Shown: positions 10,833-22,749 of the stretch, in pieces
How positions within the stretch are numbered: the stretch's first letter is position 1
Layout of the letters: each line of letters begins with the position of its first letter
NCBI GenBank assembly: GCA_015680685.1
Contig: MNCI01014202.1
Location: 196,198-260,197, forward strand
Length of the DNA: 64,000 nt
Direction of reading: 5' to 3'
DNA from: Gnetum montanum
Taxonomy: Eukaryota > Streptophyta > Gnetopsida > Gnetales > Gnetaceae
Notes under the pieces: generated by a model
The model's input: only the letters and a program-made list of their open reading frames with translations
What the model was told of the DNA's origin: nothing
The model's database searches: none
Program-made: the position numbers and the translations under genes

Positions 10833-13800
10833 AGACACCAAGTTCTAGAGTCCAATGTTATTTTAGAAAGCCTTGCAATTAGGCTCCCTGTTGGCATAAT
10901 CCCCATTTCTGCAATGACCTCTTTCCATAGGCACTGAGCATTGGAAATGATGGTAGCAAGCTAGGGCACCGGAGAGTTCCTAAACACGACAACATTTATG
11001 GTCTTCCAGACAAACTAGAGGAGGGCACTAGCAAGGTTATCTTTGTATAGCAGGGTGGAAGGATCAAGGTTGGAAAGGCTCTAGACTTGTAGTGTAAAAG
11101 GGCAATTGAAGAAAGGGTGTGTCTAGGTTTCTGCTTCTTTTGTGTTATAGAAAGGGCATTTGGTGTTCATATGAAGACCACAATGCCTTATAAAGGTTTG
11201 GGTTGGGGTTTTCTCATTGCTATAAAATGATATAAACATATTGATCTTCTTAGGTAGACATCCATTCCATGTGGCACACCATCTTTGCATCATGCCATAT
11301 TTCCTTTGCATGAGGTTGGTTGAGGCTTGAGTGTCTAATAGGGAAAATTGTTGAAGTGTATGGTACTACCTGCAAATATTTTTCTAGAAGGAAGAATCAT
11401 TACTTGAACACTTCCATAATGTGTATTTGTGCCGAACAATAACTACCTAAGGGCCGTTAATGTTTGAATCCTCCTCGGCTTCTACAATCTTCCTCATCAG
11501 ATTATTGTGGTTTAGTAGGAGGATATCCTCAAATATAGATACCCCCAAACCCACCATAGATTTTGGGCATGCCAACTTCTCCCAACAAACTGGATGAATC
11601 TTGTTTTCCCCTTTTCCCCTAGACTAGACAAAGTTCCTAATAATATGGTTGACTTTGTTAGCTACCCGTTGTGGTGGGGCCATCATGGAAGCCACATATC
11701 TAGCCATGGTCACCAACAACACCTTCCCCTTGTTGGTTAGAAAGCGTGACATCAAGTGTTCAATCCTAACCTGTATCTTGTAGATAAGACTAGACCAAGT
11801 ATAGGTTCATTGCCAAGCAAACATTGGAATGCCCAATTAAGCATCCTCTTGACCTCATTGGCCAATTTCTAGAGCCTTGACAATCCTTTGTTTTATAACG
11901 ACATCGGTTTATATAAAATGGGCAGCAGACTTGGCCTAGTTGATGTTTAGGTCCAACTTTGTGCTCATTCTGTTCAAGGCCTTTTTTATCACAATGGCCT
12001 ATGGCACTGTGGCCTTCATCACTGACATAATATCATCCACATAGTGATTAGCAATGCACATGATTCCCTGAACCTCCAGGCCCTGTCACCCTCCACCCTA
12101 CAATATGAGTTCATGTTGTCTATGGCTAGTATGAACAAATAGGGGGAAAGCAGATCTCCTTGACACATGCCTCCTTGTAGGGAGGAAAACCTCCACAACT
12201 GTCCATTGATATGAAATGCGAAGGCCCTAGTGTGCTACATTTGCAAGCATAGGTTCACAAATCTATGGTGGAAACCCTTATGTAGCATTATTTGGCCCAA
12301 GGATATCTAGTCAATAGTATCATAAGCATTTGCAATAACTAACTTAAGAAACATACCTAGGAAGGTAGCCTTAAACATCAAATGCATAAGCTCATGAAGG
12401 AATAGAATTTGATCTTGTATGCATCTCCTCCTAACAAACACCACTTGCTGGTGGCCAATTAGAGTAGGCATTAGTAGTGGTTGTAAATGTTAGTTTGGGA
12501 CTTTGGCAAAGATTTGTAGTAGAGTGTTGCATACCCCAATATGTTGGAAGTTAGCTAGCCTAGTTGGGGTATTGACTTTGGGCAGCAAAACAATCTGGGA
12601 GTAGTTGATTTCCTTCTTAACTTGACCTCATCAGAGCATGAGGTTAAACATGTCTACCAGTTTCTCTTCAATATCCTTGAAAAATTCATTAAAGAATTCA
12701 ACAAGCCAACCATCTTGACTCAGAGCTTTCCCCATTTTCATAGTGGATATCACCGCAAGAACCTTGACTTTTGTAATACATTGCAATACTTCTTGGTTAT
12801 TTGCTTGGGTCAGCACCCTTTGAATTGGAATTGTTATGGGGGAAGCATCTCCCTTTTTCCTAGATCTTTCCCCAAAATTGTTGCAAGCTCCTAGCAATCT
12901 ATTTGGCTCCATAATGTGGTTCTCCCCTTCTAGCAAGAACTCAATGTTCTTGGCCCTCTTTGCTGCATTAGTGGCTGCAAAGAAAAATTTGGTATTGAGA
13001 TTCCCTTCTCTTAGCCATCAAGCCCTTGAGCCCTTGAGTGCTCATGCCAATATATCTCATCCTCCTCTGCAAGCCTCTGAAGTTCTTGAAGAACACCAAA
13101 TGCCTTACTTTGTAGATCTTGTTCCTCTAGCAATTGTTGTATTCACCAAAGTTTTGAAGTTTGTTCTTGTTTAAGGAATTTGAAACCATGCCTGTCATGT
13201 TTGGCCTGTGCTCTTATTCTTTGCTTGACCTATCAAAGACCTTGCTTGAGAAACTCCCTAAGGTCATGGCTTCCTAGGTTGTTTGCCCACACCACCTACA
13301 CCAACTGTTTCAGCCAGGGCTTCTTTAGCTATGATCTCCCAAAGCAAAATGGCTGTATGGCTTGCTTCCAGACGAAGTTATCCCTTATTGTACACACTAG
13401 CTGGATATGGTCAGAGGCCCTTCTCTCCAACGCTATGACGGTAATGCACATGTCAATGACCATGGTAGTATTGACCCATATTCTATCAGTTTTGGACATC
13501 AAACAATCTTAACCCCTTCTGTTGGTGGTCCATGTAAACTTGCATTTCTAAATATCCATGTTCACTGGGTTGAAATCAGTATGAAACTTGTGAAATGTTC
13601 ACTTCCTTGTGGCTCCACAACCCACTTTCTGGTTCTTTCTTACTCATACAACTTTTGATTGAAGTCTTTTGCTAAGATCCAAGCACTATGGTATCTTACT
13701 TCCACCACAACCACTAGAAGCTCCTGAAGCCAATCTATCTAAGCCAATATGCTTGAGTGGAAATGCATTGTGTTAATGCTCCCGTCCCTTGGTCTCCAGT

Positions 13801-14090
13801 GCTCAAGCTAGACTCCATCACAACGTAGGGTAGTGTTGTTGACTTCTCCCTGTTGACCTCCTTTTGCTCCAACATCTAGCTCCCTAGTGATTGCTCCACT
13901 GCTACCTCTTGCATCATTAGGATTTCCATTCTACGCTATTTGCTTAGACTTGATGCCATCCATGCCCATGATGTTAGAGGCCCCACCATCATCACTGCCA
14001 TTCGTGGCCGCCTCCGCCGGAACCCTAGCATTCTCTCCACCCTACAACATGCCCAAATATCTCAACATCTTATTCTTGACAACTCTTCAA
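10833..14090 (-). pseudogene. L1-type LINE ORF2 (endonuclease, reverse transcriptase, zinc-binding tail)
   Basis: The order on the - strand fits a plant L1 ORF2. A degraded AP-endonuclease region spans about 14090-13100. WLREGNLNTKFFFAATNAAK and the LEGENHIMEPNRL link follow at about 13020-12890. The RT start is MKMGKALSQDGWLVEFFNEF (about 12750-12690), and the catalytic box is NHYVDDIMS near 12050-12025, YVDD where most plant L1 elements have FADD. The C-terminal zinc-binding segment with WNGCLPKKINMF...H is at about 11270-11120. The product would nick DNA and reverse-transcribe its own RNA. Many TAG/TGA stops and frameshifts are present. Confidence 0.8.
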
Positions 14091-14814
14091 TTAAATACCT
14101 TTTGGTAAATGCTTATATCTCCAAAAGCTTTGTAAATTTTAATGGGAATTTTTCTTATTAGTCTTACGTGGGACTTGGTTCCTTTGAACTCTTCCTTTTG
14201 TCTTCGTAACTTAACCTCAAACATTGATTGCACTCTACTTCCTTTGAATTTCCTTTGTGTGGTATTCCTTCCACTTTGTTTCATGTGAGCAAGTTATTTG
14301 ACCATTTTCCTCTTAATCAAATCCATAATTTCATGGTTCGTCCTTGTCAATATACCTATTTTTGAAGTAGTGATCTAAGCTTTTAAATTCTTTGTTTGGT
14401 TATGTTGGACTTGCATCTTTACCCTACTTTACGTTTTAAAATTTTTTAGTAAAATAACCATTAAAGGACCAAATACATTGAAATATCTAATTAAATGACA
14501 AATTAAATATAGCATGTGCTTTCATAGATTTCAACATATGATTTTAAGAGGGTATCAAACTTCAAACTTATATAATGATCATGCAAATTTTTCCTCTCTA
14601 AGTTATCTACAAAAGAGTTTGTAAGCATTAGTATTATATGAAATGAAATGAAATGAAGTTGTTTTACGTTCGAAGACCCATAGGATCTATTGGAAAATAT
14701 TACATTTTCATGAAAAATAAAGATAGACTCTACAAATTGACCAAGTACCAATGGGGGCATCAAAAATAAATCATATAGGTTTTTTGCTATAATATTATAA
14801 CACTGTTTGAAAGG
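14091..14814. other. Intron sequence, no gene seen
   Basis: AT-rich sequence upstream of the minus-strand LINE. A long open frame on the - strand here is not in the frame of the zinc-binding fragment and shows no recognisable domain. Confidence 0.35.
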
Positions 14815-14990
14815 GGTAGTCATAGCACAAGAAAGAAAGAAACACATGTAATTCATCATTGAGGACTCTTGATTTGCACAACCTACAAATGCACTCTTCT
14901 TGGGTGAGTTGAATCTATGTTTCACTTTCAATTTTAAGATGATTAAAATCTAAACGAAGCTTGCTGATAGCATTCCGATACTTGATTGGA
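14815..14990 (-). mobile_element. Non-LTR retrotransposon C-terminal zinc-binding fragment
   Basis: The - strand frame KYRNAISKLRLDFNHLKIE, then EECICRLCKSRVLNDELHVF-L-S-C, matches the C-terminal tail of the fragment at 3466-3870 (ARxxI...E/R-x-C-R-L-C-K ... DE-x-x-x-F-L-x-C). It is short and contains one stop. Confidence 0.55.
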
Positions 14991-16119
14991 AAGTAGCTGA
15001 GAGATAGTGAGCTTGTACATCTAGTTTATTAGATCTAATGTGATGTAAATAAAATGAATATATAAAGGCAATTCTATGAACTTCAGAATCTAACTTATAA
15101 TTATAGAGCTCATCTTTATTGATTTTGAATTGCATAAACAATCAGCAGGTTTAAATATTAGAAAGATTATATACCAACACACATAATTTAAACTTTAAAA
15201 AAGTTCTATAGAGACATATGAGTGCAACACCTGTGCCATCTGTGATTCCGTTTTTTCTCTTGGTAAAGTCCTTTTACCATATTGTCTTGGTGTGTTTATG
15301 ATGAGAAATCCTTAAGGACTTGTTCTTGCATCCATGATCTTTAAAGCTGGGTCTATAACATGTAAAATTTCTGGCTTGCCTTATCTTATCATCTATGATT
15401 TGCAGGAACAAGCCTTATGGTAATTAGGCTAGCCTAATCTTACCACTGTGTTCATCAGCATCCTGCAATACATCACTCTCTTTTAGTTAGTGTTAATGGC
15501 TCTTGGGGCTTGCCATATAGCCCCATGTGACTTGTGGCTTTGCCAAAGTGTAGCATCAATGCTAATTAGGCCCTAGCCTATAGCCCTGCAAAACTTTTAG
15601 CATGCTGAAGCGTAGTATCCATGAATTAGGGCAAGTCCTGAAGCAAGTCTTTTGTGGGCATGATATGCATGATTACTATTATGTTTGATAACATGCATTG
15701 GTGATGTCTAGAACATCTGACTGCAGACTATTTAATTAGGAATTCAGCTTTAATTTGCAAAGGCTTTACCATCCCAGCTTTCATGTCATTCACATTTTTG
15801 GTAAAGGCTTTTTGATTATTTTTGAACAAAATCAAATTTAAACATTTTAGTTTTTGCAGCTCAAAAATTGTTAAAATTTACAAACAGATGAAGTTTGAAC
15901 ACAGCTTCAATAATTTTAAACACATAATCATAATGTTCTCATATACATGCCGACTATAGGTATGCTGTAGTCTATATCTGTTGTTACATGTGTATGAGTT
16001 TACCTTTGTATTATATGCAAATATTTGAGGTTGCTTTCTATAATTTTAGTGTTCATGTTGTCTTATTGCTTCTCTAACATATTGTATGGGTTTTATATAT
16101 CAATGGAATCGTGTTGCAG
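14991..16119. repeat. Intron sequence with the second copy of the 7640-7965 repeat
   Basis: The part at about 15400-15690 is similar to 7640-7965 (see that entry). The remainder, up to the micro-exon at 16120, is AT-rich without recognisable content. Confidence 0.4.
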
Positions 16120-16144
16120 CACAAACATGCCCTTATGGAAGTCT
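16120..16144 (+). CDS. PSD: PSD2/3-like 25-nt micro-exon (C2 domain)
   Basis: The acceptor GTTGCAG precedes 16120 and the donor GTAAGT follows 16144. With the two bases left over from exon 2 it reads N-T-N-M-P-L-W-K-S in phase, matching the C2-domain turn 'DSTDKPIWNS' of plant PSD2 (the conserved P-x-W). Phase, flanking splice signals and homology all agree, which makes chance unlikely despite the short length. The next C2 exon (expected to start E/x-K-K-L-L-L-E) was not found with confidence. Confidence 0.65.
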
Positions 16145-17395
16145 GTAAGTACTTTATTAGATGGAATTTTAATTTTTAGCCTTCAAAAAATTTCTTTTAG
16201 TAACTTCTATTTTCATTTGGCGTTTCCTATCATTACTTTAATAAATCTTCATTCCTGGTATCCATTGGAATTTGCCATGTTTATATTGTTAATTATGTTT
16301 AGTATTGATTTTTGTAAATATCGTACTGGCTTTAAGAGGATTAAGAGAACCAATAAATTTTTCGACGTTATGAATACTCTAGTTCAGAAGAAATTGTAGA
16401 ACTATGCAATAAGTAGGGAAAACAATCCTTGGAAATTGTTGGCACAAAGGGCAACCTCTATATGTCCTGACGAAGAGTTAATAACTCCAGAAAGTAATTC
16501 AGAAGTACGCAGAGACAAATAACTTTCTTACATCAGAAATTTCTAATTACATAAAAGAAGCAGCATTCTAGATTGTCATGAAAACGTGTATTACGTAGAT
16601 AAGTTGAAAACCTGTGATCGATAACCATGATACTAAACTGAAACTTCCATCTTGGATTGTTAGTCAAGCCTCTTATCTCCATAGAAAGAAAGGAAATGTT
16701 GGGTATGGAATAAGAACATGTACGACAAAAAGATAGGAAGACTCTTTTAATCTCACATGAGAATAGTTCATATCATGTTATGTGCTGTTCCTCATTACGG
16801 AACACGTAATATGTGAAGTTTTCATAATACAGCACGAAAGATATGGTTTTTAAAAATTTTTATCATGTATCCTCATTGCGTGCTCTGACACACTCTTTAA
16901 GCTAAGAAAACCTGTAACCACAATCTCACAAATAACCAGGAAAGAACTTTGGCTAGTACCTCCGTTCGTTAGTTAAGTAAAATTTATCCATTTTTTCAGT
17001 GTAACCCTCATATAAAATTGATGGAAATTGTAACAATCCTGTCCTCAAATCTCATTTTAGAGCAGCCTCAGATCTTTCTGTTTTAAAAAAGCAGTGTTTT
17101 ATGGGAGCGTGCTTCCATAGAAATTTCTGCATTCCCTGCATTCTAGGTACCAGAGTGTGTTCCTAGTTAGCCAGGAACTCCAACCAAATGTAACATCTAC
17201 CTTGGTATGTAGCTTATAAACTTTTATAAAATACATTCCAAATGTCACTCACACTAAATATTTAAAAAAGTTCGGAAGCTTGTAGTAAACACATTTCACT
17301 CCGTAGAAATTTAAACAAGCTTGGAAACTTTTACAATGGCAATCATGTAAACTTACAGTTATAAGCTTTACTTTATTTATGAAAATTTATGACAC
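16145..17395. other. Intron sequence, no further exon found
   Basis: I looked for the remaining C2 and EF-hand exons here. A QKKL-TAG string at about 16384-16398 is the only resemblance and does not continue. Otherwise it is AT-rich. Confidence 0.4.
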
Positions 17396-18712
17396 AGTGC
17401 GGCTCGTCGGGGACCTAGATTTGGCAGACGATGCATTCTTCTCCAACTGGGCTGACGACCACACCTTTTTTTGAGGGCGCGAGATTTTGATCACCGAACC
17501 CTCAAGCGCCAGTTGTCTGGGGGCCCAGATTGCTGGTGAGGTCATCTTGCCGTCCACTTGCGGCCTACAGGACGTAGAAATGTTCTTCGACGGGCCTATG
17601 CCTTGAACCAGGAGCCGATAGGTGCCCAGATCTTCCTTGCCCCGTCTCTGGGCCTGGGCAGCAGATCTGGTGGACAGGTTTGTTGTCCAGTTTGGCAACG
17701 GTTCCAAGCTCCAGGGCCTACACTTTGCTTTTTTGCGTTGCTTGAAGTTAGGGCGCCAGGTCAACCTTCCCCGCTTTTTTCTGGAGGCCCTCATGCTCAA
17801 ACGACGCGGCCGCCATTCTGGGTTAATTCTTGCCTTGTGGCAGGGGGCCAAGGGGGGGCAGCACCCGTTGTCTTTTGCCCCCCCGCGGGGGACCCCCCGG
17901 ATTGCCCCCCCGCTGCATCCCCCCCGAGCCCTGCGGTCCCGCCCAGCCAAGGGAGCTGTTGGTCCCTTTGGGCTTCAACCTTCACACGGGGCTGACGGAC
18001 CCAATGGGAGCGGCGCCCCCCCGTTCGCCTCGACAGAGCAGTTTCCCCCCCACTGGAGACCTCTGACCATGGGAATTGGCACGAAGAGCTATAGCATGCC
18101 ATGCAGAGGGCCGCAGATGAGGCGCGAGAGGCTGAGCGGCAGGAGTGGGAAGCCAAATGGCATGAAGCCCTTACGCAGGCCTAGGCTGACCTGGAAGCCC
18201 AATTCTCTGAGCGCAAACAGGAACGGGTGAGGCAGCAGGACCTCATGGCCGAAGTTGCCAAAGCCCGCTTAATTAACGAAATTCGAGCTCAAGTGTGGGT
18301 AGAGCTGATTCAGGAGGACGTGGCCCAGAGACAGCGCGAGCAGGCGGAGGGGGCAGAGCAGGAGCGGCTTTAGGAGGAGGAAGATCAGCGGCAACGACAG
18401 CTCGACCGGGTTCACGAGCACAACGCCCGACAATGGCTGGGGGGGGGGGGGCGATGCCCGTACCTCATCCTTGGCATCAACTATGAGAGCTCCTGGGGGG
18501 AGCTTAGGTGCCATATCCGTCGGACCTCGGCGTGCTTCCACCCGGATGCTGGCGCCTCGCAGGTGGATAGGAACCAGCGGGAATCGGCCATGCAGGTTAT
18601 CCAGCAGGCGGCCAGTTTCATGGACACAGAAGACCACCGGAACACTCTAGATCTTCTCCATGAATTGGAGCACCCTCACTGCGCCTGCCGTCGACTACCG
18701 ACGAACCCCTAG
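17396..18712 (+). pseudogene. LINE ORF3: N-domain, Pro-rich linker, coiled coil, J-domain (copy A)
   Basis: N-domain (17396-17830): FFSNWADDHTFF, then IAGEVILPSTCGLQDVEMFF, PRSSLPRLWAWAADLVDRF and GSKLQGLHFAFLRCLKLG; this frame is shared with the copy at 23311. A proline/glycine-rich linker follows (17830-18060). Next is a coiled coil rich in E, R, Q and A (AMQRAADEAREAERQEWEAK from 18098). The J-domain-like region is at about 18450-18650: YLILGINYESSWGELRCHIR, R-T-S-A-C-F, HPD at 18539-18547, then AMQVIQQAASFMDTEDHRNT-L-D. The protein ends HPHCACRRLPTNP-stop, and the copy at 23311 stops at the same place, so TAG 18710-18712 is probably the true terminus. Within the coil and J part there are only two TAG codons. 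Function is unknown; a J-domain would be expected to recruit an Hsp70 chaperone. Confidence 0.75.
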
Positions 18713-19095
18713 GGGTTTGTTGACCCCGGGTCATGGGTGACGCTTGCCCCCCCGGGGTCGATGCCGCTTCCGTGTCCCCACCCCTTCCCCCCCACCCTCC
18801 CCACGTTGTTGATCGTTGCCCCGCTTGTTTTCCCTGTTGGTCTGGTTCCCCCATTGGTTGGGGGGGGGGGGGGGGGGGTGCCCCCCCATGGGGGGTTGCC
18901 CCCTCCCTGATTCCTTGGGTCTGTTCCATGGTCGTTTCACGACTAATTGGGTGCTGATTTGTTTGTTTGATTTGGGGGATTTCCCCTCCATGGTGGGCCA
19001 TTTTTGATGGCCCAACTTTTGTAATCTCTTGTACTATAGTTTGTATTTCTAAGTAATATAATCCCGACCACTTTCTCAAAAAATAAAAATAAAAA
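17396..19095 (+). mobile_element. 5'-truncated LINE copy carrying ORF3 and an A-rich tail (copy A)
   Basis: This strongly GC-rich island in AT-rich DNA starts abruptly within ORF3 and ends with a 3' UTR and an A-rich tail (CTTTCTCAAAAAATAAAAATAAAAAAT, about 19070-19095). Abrupt 5' truncation plus an A-tail is the usual form of a LINE insertion. The flanks show an imperfect AAAATTTATG / AAAAATTATG similarity that could be a worn target-site duplication. G/C homopolymers (13 G near 18440, about 18 G near 18860, C runs near 17880-17930) make exact frames uncertain. Confidence 0.75.
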
Positions 19096-19539
19096 ATTAT
19101 GGAAACCTCTAAAATAAAATTTAAATGTTCAACGGTGCTGTACCTAAATTTGCAATATCTTTTTTGTTTCTAAATTAATAAAGTATTATATTTTAAGACA
19201 CGATTTCATTAACTTGCACTTGTAGTATCATTGTGTTTTTAATTTTGCAAAAAATCCTATATAAGCTTATGGAAGTATTTTTCTATATTTTAAATTAATT
19301 TTTTTTGACATTCCACATGCATCTAGCCTTGCTCCCTTGAAGCTGCTCTTGTTTCCAAACTTGTTTGGGTAAATACTCCCACATTCCCAACTGAAGTGAA
19401 GCATAGTAAAAAAGCAAAGCATGATGTAAGCTTTCCCTTGCTTTAAATAATCAAAATAGAAATTTGTAGGACCCTTAATAACCACCCTCTAAAATTCAGT
19501 ATAAACTTTTTTTCAATCCTCTTAAAACATGTTGCTAGA
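19096..19539. other. AT-rich spacer, no gene seen
   Basis: Sequence between the LINE tail and the family A repeat. Nothing recognised. Confidence 0.35.
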
Positions 19540-19860
19540 CTTACACTAGCAACAAATAAGGATATAACTTATATAATGATGACTTGATTACAAGGCCTAC
19601 ATACCTCCTTCCGTTATTAGACCTAACAAGTTGATAAGATGAAACCTTATTACTTCTCCTAATTCCAAGGATTGATGCATCAATTGTTGATGAGCAATGG
19701 GTAATCCCTATGCCTAACCATACAAATCACAAGTATTAACCAACGATATGGTCGAATAACGTAGACTTAGTTGTTGGAAAAGTGAAGACAAATACATTAC
19801 TATTATTTGTTGTATTTCCTCTTATGTTTTTAAAAGGATGTTGCATTAAAAAAAGTCTTC
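19540..19860 (-). repeat. Family A LTR, copy 2, first part
   Basis: Resembles the start of copy 1 (GATGACTTGATTACAAG... CCTATGCCTAACCATACAAATCAC, about 19580-19730) and the fragment at 29040-29240. It breaks off next to the copia LTR and resumes at 24705, so later insertions split it. Confidence 0.65.
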
Positions 19861-20345
19861 TTTTTTTNTATGTTGGCGGTTGCTTTGTAAAGTGATGTTT
19901 ATGTGGGGATGTGTTTTATCCCACATGAGTTAGGATTAGGGTTTGGTCCTAATGTTTCCTTATAAATAGAAGGTTGGGGGTAGCCTTTATAGGTGTGTGT
20001 GTTTTGATGCGAAGCATTGGATCAAGGTTTTACCTTGGAGATGTGAGTCTTGTTGCTGTTGATCTGAGATCTATTTGAGTAATAGATTGGGTGCTTGGGA
20101 AAGCTATAAGGATGGCTTGTGTCCGTAAGATTTGAGCGGAATAGAATGTAGATTAGCATTGTTGTGGAGATTTGCAGTGTTCTAATAATTTCTCTAGAGC
20201 TTCTCTAGCATGTTTTTAGATATGATTTGTTGATTGTTTTAGTGAAACTCTTGCTTTCGATCATAACAACTGGTATCAAATCCAGATCTAAAGAGATGGA
20301 GAGGTTGCAAACAACGGAAAGATTGGTAGGAAGGAACTAGAACGT

Positions 20346-20942
20346 TTGAAGTGTTTTGATGAAGGTTGTTTTAGCACAAAAGGAGTGCTAGGAGGCCCTA
20401 GAACCCTCTCAACTAGTGGGAATGTCAATGCTGATTGGAGAAAGATTAAGACTAGGGCATTATCTTTCATTTATCCAACCCTAAGCAATGGGATCTTGGC
20501 ATCAATTAAACTTGATATGGATCTGCATGATCTATGGCAAATGCTGAAGAATAGGTTTGAAAAAGTATTAGTTTTGAATACCTTTCACATTTATCAGATA
20601 GTTTTTAGATGCAAGAAGCAAGGAAGTATAATTTTGCAACAAGCAAGGATGCCAAAGGTGACAATAGATAATGTTAGGTATGTTCCTAAAGTCACAAAGA
20701 AGCTGGTTTCAGTTCCACAACTAGATGATTTAGGTCGAAATTTCAATAGTGGAGGTGGACATTGGAGGATTTCCAAGGGAACTATGACCATTCTGAAAGG
20801 AAAGAAGGAGGGCAGCTTATATACGTTGATGGAAGATTCATGTAACTTTGTTGTAGCAGTTTCTAAAGCAGAAAATTCTAAAGTGTGGCATAGACGTCTT
20901 GGACACATTGGCTGGTTAGGCTTAAAGGTACTTCAAAATTAG
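20346..20942 (+). pseudogene. Copia gag fused by deletion to the GAG-pre-integrase domain
   Basis: A 198-codon open frame joins a gag (UBN2-type) segment (GNVNADWRKIKTRALSFIYP, LDMDLHDLWQMLKNRFEK) to the region after the protease (VRYVPKVTKKLVSVPQLDDL) and the GAG-pre-integrase motif VWHRRLGHI. The CCHC zinc knuckle and the protease active site that normally lie between are missing, so an in-frame internal deletion near 20640 is likely. Confidence 0.7.
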
Positions 20943-21061
20943 TCTATGCCCAAACTGATTGCAAATATTGTTTAGTTAGAAAATCTAGGAGAGTAAATTT
21001 TTGCAGGGATTTGGATAGTAGAAAGAAAAATAAGTTAGAATTGGTTTAGTTTGATGTTTAT

Positions 21062-21600
21062 TTTGTGGATCTGTTTATTTTGTGACTTTCATAGATGATT
21101 GTACAAGAAAAGTTTGGGTTTATATGCTAAAATCAAAAGATGAAGTGTTTTTAGTTTTCAAAACGTTTGTTGCAAGATTAGAAAATGAAACAGGTCTGAA
21201 AATAAAATGCCTGCAATTGATAACACTGGGGAGTACACTTCCAAAGTATTTGTTGATTTCTGCAACAGCAAAAGAATTAGGCACATTCTTACCCCTCCTA
21301 GTACACCATAGGAAAATGGAGTTGCTAAAAGATGCAATAGAACATTGTTGGATCGTGCTAGAACAATGGTTTCCGGTGCTGACCTACCTAAGACGTTTTG
21401 GAGAGAGGCAATTAAGACTGTTGCATATTTGGTGAATAGGTCTCCACATTTTTCAATTGATAATGCTATTCCAGAAGCTATTTGGAGAGGTAAAGATGCT
21501 TCATATAGTCATTTAAGAATTTTTGGATGTGAGGCATTTATGCATATTCCAAAGGAGAATAGAACTAAGCTACAAGATAAGGCTAAANAACATGCTAGAA
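21062..21600 (+). pseudogene. Copia integrase core remnant
   Basis: FIDDCTRKVWVYMLKSKDEV carries the first catalytic Asp. After a frameshift, DNTGEY carries the second and ENGVAKR the Glu region, interrupted by a TAG. Then comes TMVSGADLPKTFWREAIKTV and the GCEAFMHIPKENRTKL end of the core. Frameshifts and stops make it inactive. Confidence 0.75.
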
Positions 21601-21695
21601 TTACAAGGTAGCAAGCTGAAAACTTAGGACAAGAAGGAGAAAATGGAGGACAAAAAGGAAATGAGGTAGAAGATGATGGAAAGCAAGCTGTAGAT

Positions 21696-22575
21696 GTGTC
21701 TCATTGGGTTAGAAGGTCAACAAGAGCTACTAGACTTCCTGACAGGTACTCTCCCTCATTAAATTATGTACTTTACAGTGATAGTGGTGGATCGGAAATA
21801 GTGGCGGAAGCCATGATGTGTGTTGATGCCACAAAGTGGAAGGTAGCTATGAATGATGAATGGAAATCACTCCAACAAAACAAAATGTGGGAGTTGCTTT
21901 AATTGCGAAAAGGGAGAAAACCCTTCGAGTGTAGGTGGCTAGGTTGGTGTGAAAGGCTATGCACAGAAACCAGGTATATACTTTCAAGAAATTTTTTCTC
22001 TGGTGGTGAAACACTCTTCTATACGTTTAGCTATCTTTGGTTGCTTGCATGGACTTAGAGCTGGAACATCTTGACATAAAAACAACATTCCTCCATGGAG
22101 ATTTGGAGGAGGAAATATACATGAAATAGCTAAAAGGGTATGAAAAACAACAAGGTTCAGGTCTGGTTTGTAGATTGAAAAAGAGCTTATATGGTTTGAA
22201 ACAAGCCTCTAGGCAGTGGTATAAAAGATTTGATACCTTCATAAAGAAGCTGACTTATTAGAGAAATGTTATGGACCACAATGTGTATTTTTCTGGAGAT
22301 GTTTCAGGTAAGTTTACAGTGCTATTGTTGTATGATGATGATATGTTAATTGCCGTAAATGACATGGTAGAGATAAAACGTCTAAAGTTGGAAATGGGCA
22401 AAGAATTTGACATGAAGGATTTGGGACAAGCAAAGAAAATTGTTGGAATGAATATTTATAGGGACAAAAAAAGGAAGAAGCTGTGGCTGAGTCAAGAAGA
22501 ATACATTGGAAAGGTTTTGAAACATTTCAACATGGAGGATGCAAAACCTGTAAATACACCTCTTTTAGCATAATT
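21696..22575 (+). pseudogene. Copia reverse transcriptase remnant
   Basis: MNDEWKSLQQNKMWELL (the W-x-x-A-M-x-x-E entry motif), then LKKSLYGLKQASRQWYKRF and LLLYDDDMLIAV, where YDDD stands for the usual YVDD. It ends with EYIGKVLKHFNMEDAKPVNT-P. Stops occur near 22127 and 22260. Confidence 0.8.
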
Positions 22576-22749
22576 TAATTTATCAAAGGATTGGCCAACG
22601 TCAAAAGAGGATTTTGAAAAGGTGAAGAACTTCCCATATACTTCTGCTGTTGGGTCATTGATGTATGCCATGGTTTGTATAGATACTGATATTGCTTATG
22701 CCATTGGAGTAGTTAGTAGATTTATGATCAACTATGGGTGGAATTAGTA

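Noticed and set aside
14503-14931. 142-codon minus-strand open frame
   Set aside because: The recognisable zinc-binding motif of the retroelement tail lies in a different frame of the same strand.
16384-16500. Possible next PSD exon (QKKL...)
   Set aside because: The expected K-K-L-L-L-E is cut by TAG after KKL and the following residues do not match C2.
17622-18230. A single 202-codon open frame crossing the ORF3 N-domain, Pro-rich linker and coil
   Set aside because: After about 17870 the frame leaves the one conserved among copies; C/G homopolymers shift it. The real coil and J frame is another one.
17387-19079. Long open frames on the minus strand of the GC-rich island (such as 17950-17387 and 19079-18618)
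   Set aside because: They are antisense shadows of ORF3 and its GC-rich 3' UTR; only the plus-strand frame is conserved in the copy at 23311-24705.
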